Below are positions 1 to 13,542 of a DNA stretch of 64,000 bases, one piece after another. Source of the stretch: Combretum micranthum (taxonomy: Eukaryota > Streptophyta > Magnoliopsida > Myrtales > Combretaceae). The stretch's first letter is position 1; each line of letters opens with the position of its first letter. Under the pieces are notes generated by a model. That model was not told the DNA's origin. It did not search any database and saw only the letters and a list, made by a program, of their open reading frames with translations. Location: assembly GCA_024138025.1 (NCBI GenBank), contig JAMXBD010002230.1, positions 124,001 through 188,000 of the forward strand. Reading direction: 5' to 3'. A program made the translations under genes and the position numbers.

Positions 1-2629
1 TTAATTCGATTCTTTTAGGTGACCAACAAGTATACTCAGACATTCTTCATGATTTAAATAAACAATCAATATCTTAACACCCGGTTTCGATATGCTTTAA
101 GTTCCATTTCACATATCAACAATTCACAAACAAATAATTCCCACATACCCCATCATGCTTGTACAATTTCTTTTATCTTTGCCTACATCACTAGTGCCAC
201 TACATTACATTCACAAGCATTAATTGAGAGTGGAAGTAACTCACTCGGCCATGGGTCACCAAACTCCTTAATAGTAATAATCGGGTGGTAGAGAGTCGTC
301 CTGCTCGGAATCACCTACCAATCAAGAATAATCCCTATGAGATTCTCACCATGTAATTAAATCAAACTATACATCTAGACTAGTTGAATTCGGATTTCTC
401 GCTATATTTGGAAGTTCCGACTTAAAACGGCCATAACTTGGTCATTTTAACTCGGAATTTCGCAAACTTTATATCGATCTTCATCTACTTCGAAAGATCT
501 ATCTAATTCAAGTATTAAATCCAAGTTTTGAAAATAATAGGGTCACGGAACAGTGGGATCAGTTCTGTCCCGCAATTGATCCATCTTTGAAAATGTGCTT
601 TGCTTTTGATAAGAAATGTTCCTAGTTAGTGATTCATGCATGAATGATTTAGGAATGAACTACTAATGTGTATGCCATGTAGTGAACTCAACTTGTGCAT
701 GGTCATGATGATTTTTGTAGTAATAAACTTTTAGGAACTCCTAAGTGTTGGGGAAAGTTTCATAAAGGCTAATTCTAAGAAGTTATTCTCCCACATTATA
801 CTCCTTAGGGTTTCTTTGGTTTTTAATCTTGCAATCTACTTATTATTTGACTAAAATTAGGTTCTCAAAGTCTATAATAGTCATGGCCTCCATTCATGCA
901 CAAAAATTCACATTTCATTTGGTAAACATGTTTTCAAATAAGCTAGTTTAAAAATCCGAATTTTCCAAATTTTCTTTTCTTACATTTTTCTTAAGAGAAA
1001 TCTAGTCTAATGTATTAAAATTTGGGGCTTCAATGTATACATTATCTAAGGACTTCATTTAGCTTATAAAACATCCATTTTAGACTTAAATACTAAGTGT
1101 TTATATAGGCATTACACAAAGTTACGAATTTGACTACACATTTAAAGTCAACATTTTTCATCCTAACTTCACCTCTTGTTTTCCTTATTTTTATCATGCC
1201 TAAACTCATCTAAACTTATGAAAATAATTCCTTCAACATATCTATTACACATACCCTTCATTTTTCTTATGAAATATAAGTTTAAAATTGATTTTGGAGG
1301 TCTTTAGGATAGGGTTTCCATTTCATCCGAATTTTCAACTTTTGATATCTAACAAAGTCCTTCCTTTTTCAATGTTCTTGCCATCTATATGTGGAGATAT
1401 ACTATCTAGCATCTCTATACATGAACAAGACCTCATTTTTATGATCAATAAAGCACATAAACAAATATGAACCTATGATCATGCATGTACATAAAGTGGT
1501 GGATGTCTAAACCTTAGATCTACTACATATGATGTGTATAACATGAATCTCATGGCATGAACATCAATATAAACACAAAATCACTACTTTATATGCATGA
1601 ACAAGTTGCTATTTCAAACAAAACTCATTTAAAGGCTAGATCCACTTCTTGAGATGGCTTGAGATTCTTGTAGTTGTGTTTCCATGTCCCTTGCTCATGC
1701 TCATTGGGATTTAGAGGAGAAAACACACAAGAATGATCTTGCCATAACAAGATTTAGGATGTACAAGGCCTAAATATACATACCAAAGAGGTCTTGAAGA
1801 AGGAAAGAAGAAGAAACAAAGTTGAAATGGCAAGAGGAAGGGGGAGGGGAGTGCTCGGCACTTGAGAGGAGAGGAAGAGAGGGTTTTGCTCCTTTTGAAA
1901 AATTTGAAAGAAAGAAAATGAAGAGAGAGAGAGAAAATTTAGTATATATTGAGTGCATTAGGGTTTAGTTAATAAAAATGAAGTAAAAATAATACAATTG
2001 AGGGGAAAATAGGAGGGAGGGGCGCCGGCCTCCTTTGTGTGTGTGTGTGTGTGAGTTTCAAAAATTTGTTATTTGTAATTTAGTAAATGAAATTGTAATA
2101 AATGTAATAATTATTCAAAAGACAAAATTTCTTGGAAAAGAAAATTGAAATGAGTAGTTGTAAGGATGTAAGAATAGGGTATGGGTAGTGTGTAGTGTAG
2201 GTTGTACTTGTGAATAGTAGACAAGACATCTACTTTACCGGTTGTTCCGAAAACACGGGAAAAGCTATAACTGTAATCTTTATAGCTCGGAAAATTTGAA
2301 ATTGATATTTTTGGGATCCTTATAAAATTACGGTTCTAATGAATATTCCGGAATATTTTTCTGAATCCGTGGCCCGGGGCACGCTTTTCCGTAATTGGGC
2401 TCGGGAAGGCCCGGAATTGAAAAATTCCCGAATTTAAAACTTTCAAAGGTTTGAAATGTACTTTGGAACAACAATTCAAATTCATTCACTCCAATTTAAT
2501 TTTTACTATGAAACCGAAGGAAAACCGGATTTAGGGTTCCTAGGCTCTATTCACTAAACTCATGATCGGATTAGGGTTTCGTCTCCAACTCCTGGGGTTT
2601 TCTAGCTACCGAGAATTCCGGGGTTTACA
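1..2629 (-). mobile_element. Partial long LTR (LTR1), cut by the window edge
   Basis: This is a minus-strand LTR whose 5' end is at 2629, where the reverse complement begins TGTAAACCCCGG, the terminus shared with M, P, A and B. The 3' end lies off-window. Reading on the minus strand, the order is: a segment rich in CCGG and GGGCACG-type motifs, a CT-rich tract (AG-rich on plus, 1920-1935), a GGTATGT donor-like motif (1784-1778), long AT-rich sequence, and the 70-nt cassette at 314-245. The base after its 5' end enters a different LTR (H) and there is no polypurine tract, so this is either a solo LTR or the 5' LTR of an element extending off-window. No coding region is seen. Confidence 0.8.
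245..314 (-). other. 70-nt putative leader exon cassette in LTR1
   Basis: On the minus strand an acceptor-like GATTGGTAG ends at 315. Exactly 70 nt follow, ending ATGGCCGA, then the donor-like GTGAGTT. The internal hairpin is partly degraded here (CACC pairs with GGTG). Same position and polarity as in the other LTRs. A role as an exon is inferred from the conserved ends and length. Confidence 0.5.
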
Positions 2630-3073
2630 AAATGGGTTAGGGTTTAATGTATCGGGTTAAAAGAAATGACCAGATGATTTCAAAATTCAAGCTCGACACT
2701 CATCCTTAATGTTACATTAGCCCCTCACCTTCACTATATACTTTTGTCCCACCAAAAGTATATCAGCCAATGCAATGTGACTCAACATGTGATATGCATG
2801 TACAATTTATTCATATAATCATGGCACATTAATTATGTAGGTTAAGAGCGATCACAGAGAATTTTAGACATTCAAGTCTATGCTAACTCATACAATGATT
2901 TTACACAAGTCTCGCCTCGTATATCTTATCATTCATTCAACCAAGATTATATCACAATCCATTACCATTTTATCTTTTCCTAATTCTAATGCAACTAGCT
3001 ACAAGCAAAACAAGGTAAACAAAATAAGAGGACAACTCACTTGGCCATTGGATCACTGGTTTCTTAATATAAG
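2630..3073 (-). repeat. Fragment 1 of minus-strand LTR H
   Basis: This is the first of three pieces of a minus-strand F2-type LTR that continues at 10808 and 24916. The stretch 2760-3073 resembles 50935-51240 in fragment L and contains the end of the H cassette (donor side at 3041). The first 130 bases or so match nothing else I can place. H was split here by LTR1 (left) and LTR2 (right; TSD ATAAG at 3069-3073). A short open frame at 2880-3146 crosses the insertion boundary and is not a gene. Confidence 0.65.
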
Positions 3074-4588
3074 TGTAAACCCTGATTTTTCTAGTAATAA
3101 AGATGACTCGAGAACGGAAACCAAAACCCTAACCGGAATAGCTTAAGATGGGAGTGAGACTTAGGAACCTTGAATCGGCTGTTCCTCGGTTTCCAATTAA
3201 GAAACTTTTTTAAAGAAAAATTATCTTGAATATAGTTCTTGAATACATTTCAAACAAGAAAGATTAGATTTGGAAATTTTCAATTTCGGGCCTTCTCGTG
3301 ACCCGTTAAGGAAAAGCGTGCCCGGAACTGAATTTCGAAAAATTACTTGTGAATACTCATTTGAATCGAAATTAAATAAGGATTTCAAAAATATGAATTC
3401 ATAATTTTTCAGTTTATGAAAAATACAGTTATAGCCTTTTTATTCGTATTTTCCTTACTACGGTATTTAAGTTGTCTTGATTACTATTCATTACTATTCA
3501 CAAGTACAAACCTACTACACTCACAAACCATACCCTACTCTTACATCCTTACAAACTGTCACGCCCAAAGTGTGCCTACACGTGACAGCCTGCCACACTC
3601 AACATTTAATCTCAAGTTAAGACAACCTTAGTCTTCCCATGAGTTTAAAATGGGTGTAAGTCTCGCTCTCAACATTTATAGACCATACTTTGCTTCGTAG
3701 TAGCTTAAAGAGATATACACAGCAGCAAGAATGTAAATCATAACCGTCTTACAGAGTATTATTCTATTACATGATCTAAGGGGTATACCCCCCGATAACA
3801 TCAGTTACCAATTCTCAAATCCACACATTCCTTTGCATTAACCTTTAAATACCGGTTCGGGAAACAGGATTAGAGTCCATTCTAATTTTTAAGCCCGGCC
3901 CCATAAAGATCCTTAGTATCTAAGAGCGTACCTGGTGTCCACAGCAACAGGAAACTATTGGGGTATAAGCTACACTAGCTTAGTGAGTGAAACTTCCGAA
4001 TCACAATTAATACAACACATTCAAACAAGTAATTAATCAACCAAGTGGAATGCAACAACGAAATGAGTTTAGCAAACATATGACTAGCCGGAAATCATAT
4101 GTGGATGGACTTGCGCCCTCCATCCCGGGTTAGCAGATTAACGAATCCTGCGGTACGACGCGTTTAAGCTCACGGTCAACTGAACATAAGTCATTTTATG
4201 GATCACGATTAACCAACAAGTATTCGTTTTATGGATCACGATTAACCAACAGTATTCATTTTATGGATCACGAAAAAACCAACCAATGCTAATGCCCCAT
4301 CCCCATCGTGATATGAATGAATCAATTACAATTGAAGTCAACTATACATTAATCAGTTCTTTTAGGTGGCCAACTATTATTCGCAGCATTCAATATAAAA
4401 GACTAGCTAATCAATTAATAACTTAACACCCGGTTTCGATATTATTAAGTTCTATTTCACACATCAAAGCAGACAATTATATAACTCCCATATACCCTAT
4501 CTATCATGTCCATTTTTATTTTTGCCTAGCTACTAGTGCGACTTCATTACAACCACAAGCAATAATTGAAATCGGAAGAGGAACTCAC

Positions 4589-4657
4589 TCGGCCATGGTA
4601 CGTCGGTCTCTTATCAATGGTGGTCGGGTGATACGGTATCGTCGTGTTCAGGTTCAC
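4589..4657 (-). other. 69-nt putative leader exon cassette in LTR3
   Basis: On the minus strand, TTTGGAAG precedes GTGAAC at 4657, and the segment ends ATGGCCGA before GTGAGTT at 4588. One base shorter than the usual 70. The internal stem is poorly preserved in this copy. Confidence 0.45.
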
Positions 4658-6934
4658 CTTCCAAATAAGAATAGCCTAATGAGGAATCTCATCACTTTAC
4701 TACTTCCAACTATGTATCTATACTTCACAAAATCGGAATTCTCGCTATTTGCGAGAGTTCAACTTAAAACGGCCATAACTCGGTCATTTTAACTCGGAAT
4801 TTCGCAAATTTTATATCGATCTCTATCCACTTCGAAGATCTATCTATTTCTAGTATTATTTTCAAGTTTTGAAAATATTAAGGCCACGGAACAGTGGGAT
4901 CAGTTCTGTTCTGTCACTTTCCCGATTTCGAAAAATTGTTTCGCTTTTGATAAAATGTTCCTAGTTGATGATTCATGCATGAATGGTATGGGAATGAATT
5001 ACTAATATGAATTCCATGTGATGGACTTAATATATGCATGTCATAATGATTTTGTGATAATAAACTCTTATGAACTCTTAAGTGTTGGAAATCCATAAAG
5101 GTCATTTCTAGAAGCTATTCTTCCACTTAATGCTCTTAGGGTTTCTTTGACTTTTAATCTTGTAATCCATTGTTATCTATCTAAACATAAGTCCTCAAGG
5201 TCTATAATAGTCATGGCCTTCATTCATGCATAAAAATCCACATTTTTCATTTGCTAACATCTTTTTAAACTAGCTACTTGTAGAAATCCGAATTTTGTAA
5301 TTCTCATTTCCTTGCATTTTTTCTTATGGAAAAATTGTCTAATGCATTCAATTTGAAGCTCCAATTATATATTATCTAAGGACCTCATTTAGCTTATAAA
5401 ACATCCAATTTAGACTTAAATTCTAAGTGTTCTTGTAGGCATGACTCTAAGTTACGAATTTAACTATCAATATCAATATTTTTCATTCTAACTCCACTAC
5501 TTGTTTTACATTCTTCTTTGTCTAAACTCATAAAAATCATCCCTTAAGGGCATCTATTACATATACCTCCAATCTTTGTGCAAAATATGAGTTTTGAAGT
5601 GGTTTTGGTGGCTTTTAAATAGGGTTTCAAAGTCATCGAATTTCCAACTAAGCTTTTAAACAAAATAATTTCCTTTTTCAAGTTTCTAGTTTTATACATG
5701 TAGATCTATCATTTAACATATCTTATAATAGGCAAGGCTACATTTTTTATGTTCATCCATGCATGAAATCAAAATAATCATATGAACATGAAGGTAGATG
5801 AAGATGTGAATGTCTAAACACTAGATCTACTAAATATCATGCATGATTCATAGATCTCATGGTATGAACAACAATATATATACAAGATCTCTACTTTACA
5901 TGATGAACTAGAAGATATCTTAACATAAACTCATCTAAACACTAGATCCATGTTTGTGATGGCTTGATATCTTGTTCATGTGTTTCATGTCCCTAGCATG
6001 AGCTCATTGGGATTAAATGAAGAAAACACACAAGACATAGCTTTGCCATTACAAGATTAGGAAGGATCAAAGCTTAAACTAACATACCAATGGAGATTAA
6101 AAGACGAAATAAAGGAGACTTGAGTTGAAAATGTGAGGGAAGGAGGAGGGGAGGCTCACGGCATTACTAGGGAAAGAAGAGAGAGTTTTTCTTTTGTAGA
6201 ATTTGAAACAAGTAAAAATGAAGAGAGAGAGAGGAAAAATGTTTATATATGAAGTGAATTAGGGTTTTGGTTGGATAAAAGTAACAAAAATAAACAAATG
6301 AGAGGGAAATATAGGGGAGGGGCGTCGACCACAAGGGAAGTTTGTGTGTGTGTGTGGAAATTTGAAAATTGTATTTTGTATAATAAAATATAATATTTGT
6401 GTTAATTAATTAGGAAACAAAATTTCTTGGAAAAGAAATTGTAATGAGTAGTTGTAAGGATGTAAGAATAGGGTATGGGTAGTGTGTAGTGTAGGTTGTA
6501 CTGTGAATAGTAGACAAGACATCTACTTTACCGGTTGTAACGAAACACGGGAAAGCTCTAACTGTAATTTTTATATCGAAAAATTATGAAATTGATATTT
6601 TGGAATCCTTATAAAATACGGTTCTAATGATATTCTGGAACATTTTTCTGAATCCGTGGTCCAGGGCACGCTTTTCTGTACTGAGTCGGAAGGCTCGGAA
6701 TTGGAAAAATTCTTGAATTTGGAACTTTCAAAAAGTTTAGAATATCTTTAGAATAATAATTCATGTTCATTTACTTTATAAAACTTCTTTTATTATGAAA
6801 TCGAAGGAAAGCCGGATCTAGGGTTTCTAGGCTCCTCTCACTAAGCTGGAATCGGACCGATATAGGGTTTCGTTCTCCGGTTTCCAAAGTTCGTCCGATT
6901 ACTATCCGATCACTAGGAGAACTAGGGTATATCT

Positions 6935-6942
6935 TATAATAA

Positions 6943-6976
<34 letters not shown>
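6935..6976. repeat. TAA/ATA trinucleotide microsatellite
   Basis: A run of about a dozen AAT units lies exactly between the F2-like and F1-like portions of LTR3. It marks the module junction in that LTR. Confidence 0.9.
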
Positions 6977-9704
6977 TTAGGTAACTAATTATTAAATCGT
7001 ACTGGAAGACTCACTAATTACCGGTAGTAACAAAATACGAATAAATTTGTAAAATCAGATAATTCTAGCTATTTGAAAATTTGTAAAACTAATGACTTAG
7101 AGATCCTTTAGAAATATGAGTCTAACGGCATGAATAACATATTCTTATATTTCGAATCCCAGAGCGCGCTTTTCGAAACTGGCACCTGATCAGATTGGAA
7201 TAGGTCGGGATTTCATTGATCTCATCTTTCCAGAGTATCCTAGACTTAATACGAACCGATTACACTTTTTCCTCTTGTTCCAACCCTGGGTTTAGGAATA
7301 CGAGATTGCCGGGTCTAGGTATGGAGTTTCTTGGGAGTTTTTGGGACTCAGGTTCCTTGGTTGACCTTCCGGTTTACCCCATTGCCAAAATAATAAAAAT
7401 AAAAATAAAAAAAAAACTAGTATTTTATACTTACGTGACTTGTCTGGTTGGTGTGACTTAATTTAAGGTCGATTTTTACAAGTGTTTAATATCTCACAAC
7501 GTTCCTGGAATTCCTTTAGATTGAGTTTTATTCCCGAAGGTTAATCACTATTTACTTCTCAGCAATTTGCGTTAGGGTTCTATTTAACTCGTATTTATAA
7601 GTTAAAGTTAAATAGGAAATTTGTCGTACATAGAGGTTTCAGAATAGAAGTATTTTAAGTTGCTATTTTATTTCTGAGATTTCGTATTTTTCTCACGATT
7701 CAGAATTTTCCGGATTCGTTCGGAGTTTGGAACTTATCAAAGTTCTGTTTTAATTCGGAGTGACTTTTAGGGTTTTATTTTCAAAGTTCATCTCTAGAAT
7801 TATTTACTGAAATTTTCCAGGGCTTACACAAAACTCCATTACATTTTCTTTTCCAAGAATTATTTGTCTCTAAATAATTATTACTAATTATGACTTTTAA
7901 TACACAAAACTATCAAAAAGTTAAATAAAAAAATCAATACCCCTTCCTCATAGTCATGGCCGGCGTGATCCTACCAATTTTGGTCCCATTTATGCAATTT
8001 TTTTAATTATTTTTATCTCATTTAACCTAATTCCACTTCATATATAAACCACTTTTTCTCTCTCTCTCTCTCTCTCTCTTCATTCTTCCCATTTCAAATT
8101 TTACCAAAGGTAGAAAACTCTCTTTTTCTCTCCTCCCCAACCCTCTTGACGTGAGCTTCATTGGCTCCCACACACACACACACACACACTTTTCTTCTTC
8201 CTTTTGTCTTCTATTTTAACCTTAAGTAAAAAACTTTACTTCTTTTACCTTTAGATCATTGTAATGGCAAGGATATTCTTGAATATTTCATTTAAAGACC
8301 CCCATGAGCTCTTGCTAGGGACAAGGAAATATTAATACAAGAACACCAAACCATCACAAAGTAGATCTTGCATTTAAACAAGCTTTCATGCCATGAGCTT
8401 CATGATCATCCATCTAAAAGTTGTTTTGAACAAAAGACCTTTCATAAAAATTTAGTTTTTATGTTTTCAAAACCTATTTAAGCATTTAAGATGGTAGATC
8501 TATCATTTTACCATCCATATTCATGTAGGCATTTAGGATCTCATCTCTATTTTGAGTTTTTGTGCATTAATAGTCATCAAGACTTTTGCCTTGAGTAAAT
8601 AATCTTGCTAGTATATAGATCTTTAGGTAGATGAGTCAAGGAAACCAAAAAGAAAAACTTTTTCTAAGAAATGAAATAAGGAAAATTCGGATGACATGGA
8701 AAACCTAGCTTAAGTACCCTTTTATCAACTTCAAAACATGTATTTTACAAGAAAAATGAAGCTTATAGGTGATAGATGATGTTTGATGATAATCTTCATG
8801 AGTTTAATTGAGTTTTACCAAAGAAAATATTTAAAACAAGAGATGAAGTCAAATAGAAATTTTGAGTTGAAAGTTCTTGTAAAGAAAATTCGTAATACTC
8901 AATAGGTGGTTAGAAAACACTAGTTTTCCAACCTCAAAAATGGTATTTTTTTAAATAAATAAAGTCCCTAGGGTATAGGTAAAGTAAATACCTAAAGTTC
9001 TAAGTATAAAATGCATTTTTCTTAAAAGAATCAACTTAAGAATAAATTTTGCAACATTCCGATTTTTGGATCAACCCTATTATAAGACTCACTTATAAGT
9101 TTACAAATGAAGATTTAATTAGAGAAATAAAGGCCTTGGGATATAGTTAATGTAAGGGTCAATTTTTCTTTAGAGTAAATAGAATTTTCCTAAGGAAAAT
9201 CCTTAGAACAAGTAAGAGTGGCCAAGTGTATCAAATCTACTAGTTAACAAATAGCAAGAATTGGTTTCCTAAGACAAAGGTTATTTAAATTCCTTTAATT
9301 TAAAAATTCATAAGAACTTAGGCACATAAGAGTTCATATCATGACATTCATGATAGGGAAATTCATTACCATGGCATTTATATTAATTCTACATTTGGAA
9401 ACCACAAGAACATTCATGAAAATCACATTTTTTGAATCAACATACCTATTGGTCAGAACTGATCCTTCATTTCTGAGACTTAAATGTTTTCAAAACTTGA
9501 TTTAAACATCAGATTTAGAAAGCTCTTTCGAAGTAGATAGAAATCGATATAAAATTTGCCAAATTCCAGTTAAAACGGCCAAGTTATGACCATTTTAAAT
9601 CGGGACTTCAGAAATTATGCGAATTTCGATTTCATTAAGTTGTCTTAGAGTTTTGACATTCTTAGATGGTTGAATACTTATTAGGGTATTTCTTTTGTGT
9701 TTAG

Positions 9705-9774
9705 GCGAACCTGAGGACGTCGAGTCTTTACCCCCTGATTATTACTACTAAGAGACCGGGGAACCAATGGTGGA
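9705..9774 (+). other. 70-nt putative leader exon cassette in LTR2
   Basis: A T-rich tract ending GTGTTTAG at 9704 is followed by exactly 70 nt ending ATGGTGGA, then GTGAGTTTTC. The internal arms CCCCTG (9732-9737) and CCGGGG (9756-9761) enclose an 18-nt loop; five of six positions pair. Confidence 0.55.
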
Positions 9775-10071
9775 GTGAGTTTTCTCTTCCAATTCGTTTA
9801 TTGTATGTGATTGATAATTTAGTGCACTAGAGTGTAAGTCAAAAAAAAGAATATGTAGGATGGGGAATAATGGGAAATTGTATGTTGATGATGATATGAG
9901 AACTAAAAATAAGAATATCGAAAACCGGGTGATAATTTCTTTTTGTGTAGTTGGTGATGATGTATTGTTTGAGGAATTGTTTGATCGCCTGAATAAAATG
10001 ACTTAATCAACTATTCGAACTAATTCCAAATTCAAACATTGCGTATCATAATGGGAAGGAGCATTAGCATT

Positions 10072-10200
10072 GGTTGGTTAATCGTGATCCATAAACGAGA
10101 TTAATTGGTTGGTTAATCGTGATCCATAAACGAGATTAATTGTGGGTTAATCGTGATCCAGAAACGAAATAATTGTTGGTTACCCGTGAACCATAAACTG
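10072..10200 (+). repeat. Tandem array of a ~35-bp LTR unit
   Basis: Four imperfect head-to-tail units of about 35 bp, each with a core like GGTTAATCGTGATCCATAA followed by ACGA. It is the diverged counterpart of the 38-bp arrays in A and B and lies in the putative second LTR intron. Confidence 0.85.
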
Positions 10201-10807
10201 CATAAAGTTAGTATCATAGTATTCGTTAATCTGATAACCCGGGATGGAGGGCGCAAGTCCATCCACATATGATTTCCGGCTAATCATATGTATGTTGTTC
10301 TCATGTGTTTGGTGCATTCACTTGCTTGTATAATCACTTGTTTGAATTGTCTTGACATGAATGTTGTTGTGGAAGATTTCACTCACTAAGCTAGTTAGCT
10401 TACGTCCCTACAGTTTCTTCCTTTTGCAGCTACCGAATATATGGCTTAGACAGCATCACCCGACCGCATAGGTACAAGAGCTAGGAATTCTCCCTAGAAG
10501 TTGGAATTTCTGTTTAGACTTCCATAGGAAAATTTTAAGACTTTGGATGACTATATAAGGCCACTAAATATTCTTTTGCGGGGGAATGCCCCTTAGAAAA
10601 TGTAATATTTATTTATGCATCATGAGTTATATCCTACTGCTAATGTATGCCAAGTTAATCTTTTATCTCCATTTGGACTTGTATTCTATTGTCGTAAAGG
10701 TGCGCCTTACATTTATACGAGGCCCTCGAAGGACTAAGGTGGTAATTCGAGAGTCTTGTGTGGTATGTGGCGGACTGTTACGTTTAGAGCACCTATGGGG
10801 CGTGACA

Positions 10808-13542
10808 ATAAGCAATCCGGTGGTATGGAATCATCGATTCCGGGGTCACCTAAAAAGGAAGAAATACCCTAATAAGTATTTCATCACTTAACTAATCCAA
10901 ACTATCTCAGACAAACTATCAAATTCGTAATTCTCGTCCTAAGCGGGAATTCCAACTTAAAACAGCCATAACTTGGTCGTTTTAACTTGGAATTTAGCAA
11001 ATTATATATCGATTTCTATCTACTTCAAAAGGTCTATCAAATTCTAATGTCATAATTAAGTTTTGAAAACTTTGAAGCTTCGAAAAGGTCTGATTAGTTC
11101 TGATCAGTAGCGAAATTCAATTCCAAAAAGTAGTTTTGTGAATGCTTGTAATGTTTCTACTATCCAAAGCAAGTATACATGTAATATGAACAAGTTACTA
11201 CCATAAATGATATATTATGAGATATATATATATGTACATGTTCTTTATGATATTGAACAAAAGAAATTTTTACAAAACTTTTTCTTTGTAAAACTTTATG
11301 AAAAATCAACTTAAAAAGGCTAGTCTTATATTATTGATAATCCCCACTTGTTTTTAGAAAAATTCCTTGATAAAATCTATTTATTCTTGTTAAAATAAAG
11401 CCTTCATTATGTATATTCCTTAAGGCCTTTGTTTTTCAATAAAAACTCCCATTTTACACTTTGTAAACATGTTTTTAAAATTTGTTCATCCCAAAATTTG
11501 AATTTTGTAAAAATTGTTTTTGTGGTGATTCTTTTAAGTAAAAATCATTTGATACTCAGAAAATTAAGGCTCAACCATACCTAGCCACTAAGGACTTCAT
11601 TTCTTTAATATAACTTTCATTTCGAGTTTAAAAAATAGGGATTTTCATACCATTACTCCATTATTACGAATTTCTTAAAATGATAACAACTCAAATTTTC
11701 TTACTTTATTTCTACTCCTTGTTCTACATATTTTTCTTAGCAAATCTCATCTTGATTTATAAAAATCATTACTTGATGATACCCATGACCTAAACTCCTC
11801 ATTTTTTTATATAAAACACAAGTTTTGGAGTTGATAAATGGGTTTTTAAGGCATGGTTTTGAAACATCCGAATTTACAAAATTTGGATAAAACTCAAATT
11901 TCATATGTTGTAATCTCTTCCTATTTTTGAGAATCTCTACTAGTAGATCTACCATTTGCTTATCAAAAACATCTCCTATTGATACTTATTCCATAAGCCT
12001 TCCATTTTCTAAACAAATTTTTTATTTTGATGTTGAAAAATGGGTTTTCAAAATTGGTCTTGGTTGAGATCCGAATTTACCAAATTTATTTTTGGACATA
12101 TCTTTTAATAAAATCCATCTAAATTTAGGAAAAATCATCCTTTACATATCCTATCTTAAGAGCCTTCATTTCTTAAATAAAGACTTCATTTTTTAGTTGG
12201 AAAATATGTTTTTAAACTATGCCTTGGCCTAAATCCGAAAATTAGATTTTTATTTTGAAATCACCTTTGATTCTTGTAAAAGGAAGTCTTGATGATATAC
12301 ATCACTAAACCTTCATTTTCTCAACTAAAACATCCATTCGAGACTTGGAAAGTAGTTTTTAAATATAGATTTTGTCAAGATACGAATTTCACTATTTTTA
12401 TTCAAGTTCAAAACCAAGATCTACACTTTCTATGATCATAAATATAAAAAAAAAAAAAAAATCCATGGTAGTAAACTATAAACTCATAGATCTAAACTTT
12501 ACTCCTCAAAATTATTCATTTATGATATCTATTCCTTAAGCTCTTCATTTTAAATGAAAAATACACATTTTGAAGTTGAAAAGTAGCTTTTCTAAATATG
12601 GTTCCCTTTTTATCCGAATTTTGAAAAAATGATTTTTGTTGAAACTAAAATAGATCTTGAGCTTTTTAAAACTTTTCTACTATCATCATACTATTACAAG
12701 TTATTTAAGAAAATAAATCAAAAGTCTAATGCATTTATGAACTTAAAACAACTAGATCTAGTTTACTGTACTAGTTATAAATGTATGAACACTAAGATAG
12801 TATGGGAATGGTGAATATTATGCATAAATCATTAGCAATAACAAAATAATAACTCATATAATAAGATCTAAAACATAAACAAAATTAAAGCTAAAAAAAA
12901 AGTTAGATCTACAAAATATAACTACTTTTAGCAAGAAAATAATAATGATACAAGAAAAGAATCATGGATAAGAGGAGTGTTTCACTTTGGCATCATCATC
13001 CTTAGCTTTTAAGCTTATGGAAGGTCATTTGATGCATGAAACTCTCACTATACTTTGCCTATATCATCTATGGAAGCTTAAGAAGAAGGTCTACTCAAAG
13101 GATCTTCAAGAATGGATGTGGAAGCAAGATTTAGAGATGGGGCAGCTTGTATTCCTTGCAAGAACAAGGCTAAGAAAGCTAAAGAGAGAAAAAAGAGAAA
13201 GTAAATGGTGTAGGGTTTCAAAGGAATGAAAGGAAATAAATGAGAGGTATTAAATGGAGAGAGAGGAGTGTATTAATTGAAAGGAAAAAAAAAATTAAAC
13301 AAGGGCAGCAAATGGGGAGTGCTGCACGTGAAATGCAAGGAAGAGAGAGGGGTTTAGTTAGTTTGTAACTTAATTTTTGAAAGTGTAACTTGTGTCCCTT
13401 TATTTACTAACTAAAAGAGACTTTAAATCATTAAATATATTAATAAATAAAAGAAAAATGGCTATTTTTATGAAGGTGGTCAGCTGCCATTTGTGGGGAA
13501 ATGGAGTGTAGAATGAGTGAAAGAAAACTTGATTAATGTGTA
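10808..13542 (-). repeat. Fragment 2 of minus-strand LTR H
   Basis: H resumes after LTR2 with the second ATAAG copy and carries the acceptor side of its cassette (10849-10808). Long AT-rich sequence follows, homologous to the F2 LTR read in reverse (for example 12960-13540 against 17930-18500). Near 13330-13500 lies the sequence corresponding to the F2 U3/promoter region, with a reversed CT-rich tract. Short open frames at 12629-12814 and 12987-13229 have no similarity to protein families that I recognise and lie in LTR sequence. H is split again at 13542 by F4. Confidence 0.75.

Larger units (their letters stand above)
3557..7828 (-). mobile_element. Solo LTR (LTR3), minus strand, with an extra 5' module
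   Basis: The reverse complement starts TGTAAGCCCTGG at 7828 and ends in GGGCGTGACA at 3557. Flanking 5-mers are CAAAC (3552-3556) and CAAAA (7829-7833), a duplication with one mismatch. It sits in LTR2, whose sequence resumes at 7829. At 4.27 kb it is longer than F1 LTRs. On the minus strand it begins with an F2-like 5' module (7828 to about 6990), passes a TAA microsatellite, then follows the F1-like arrangement. It has no internal region, so it is solo. It holds a degenerate GGATCACGATTAACC tandem array (about 4196-4290) and the cassette at 4657-4589. Confidence 0.82.
3074..10807 (+). mobile_element. Solo LTR (LTR2), F1 type, interrupted by LTR3
   Basis: A plus-strand LTR starts TGTAAACCCTG at 3074 and ends GGGGCGTGACA at 10807. 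It is flanked by perfect 5-bp duplications ATAAG (3069-3073 and 10808-10812). No primer-binding site follows, so it is a solo LTR left by LTR-LTR recombination. Without the nested insertion 3557-7828 it is about 3.46 kb, matching the LTRs of A and B. It keeps a TATATAAA box (8041-8048) followed by a CT-rich tract, a CA microsatellite (8170-8189), the 70-nt cassette, a tandem array and a TTTTGCAG acceptor-like site (AG at 10428-10429). No protein coding is evident. Confidence 0.9.
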
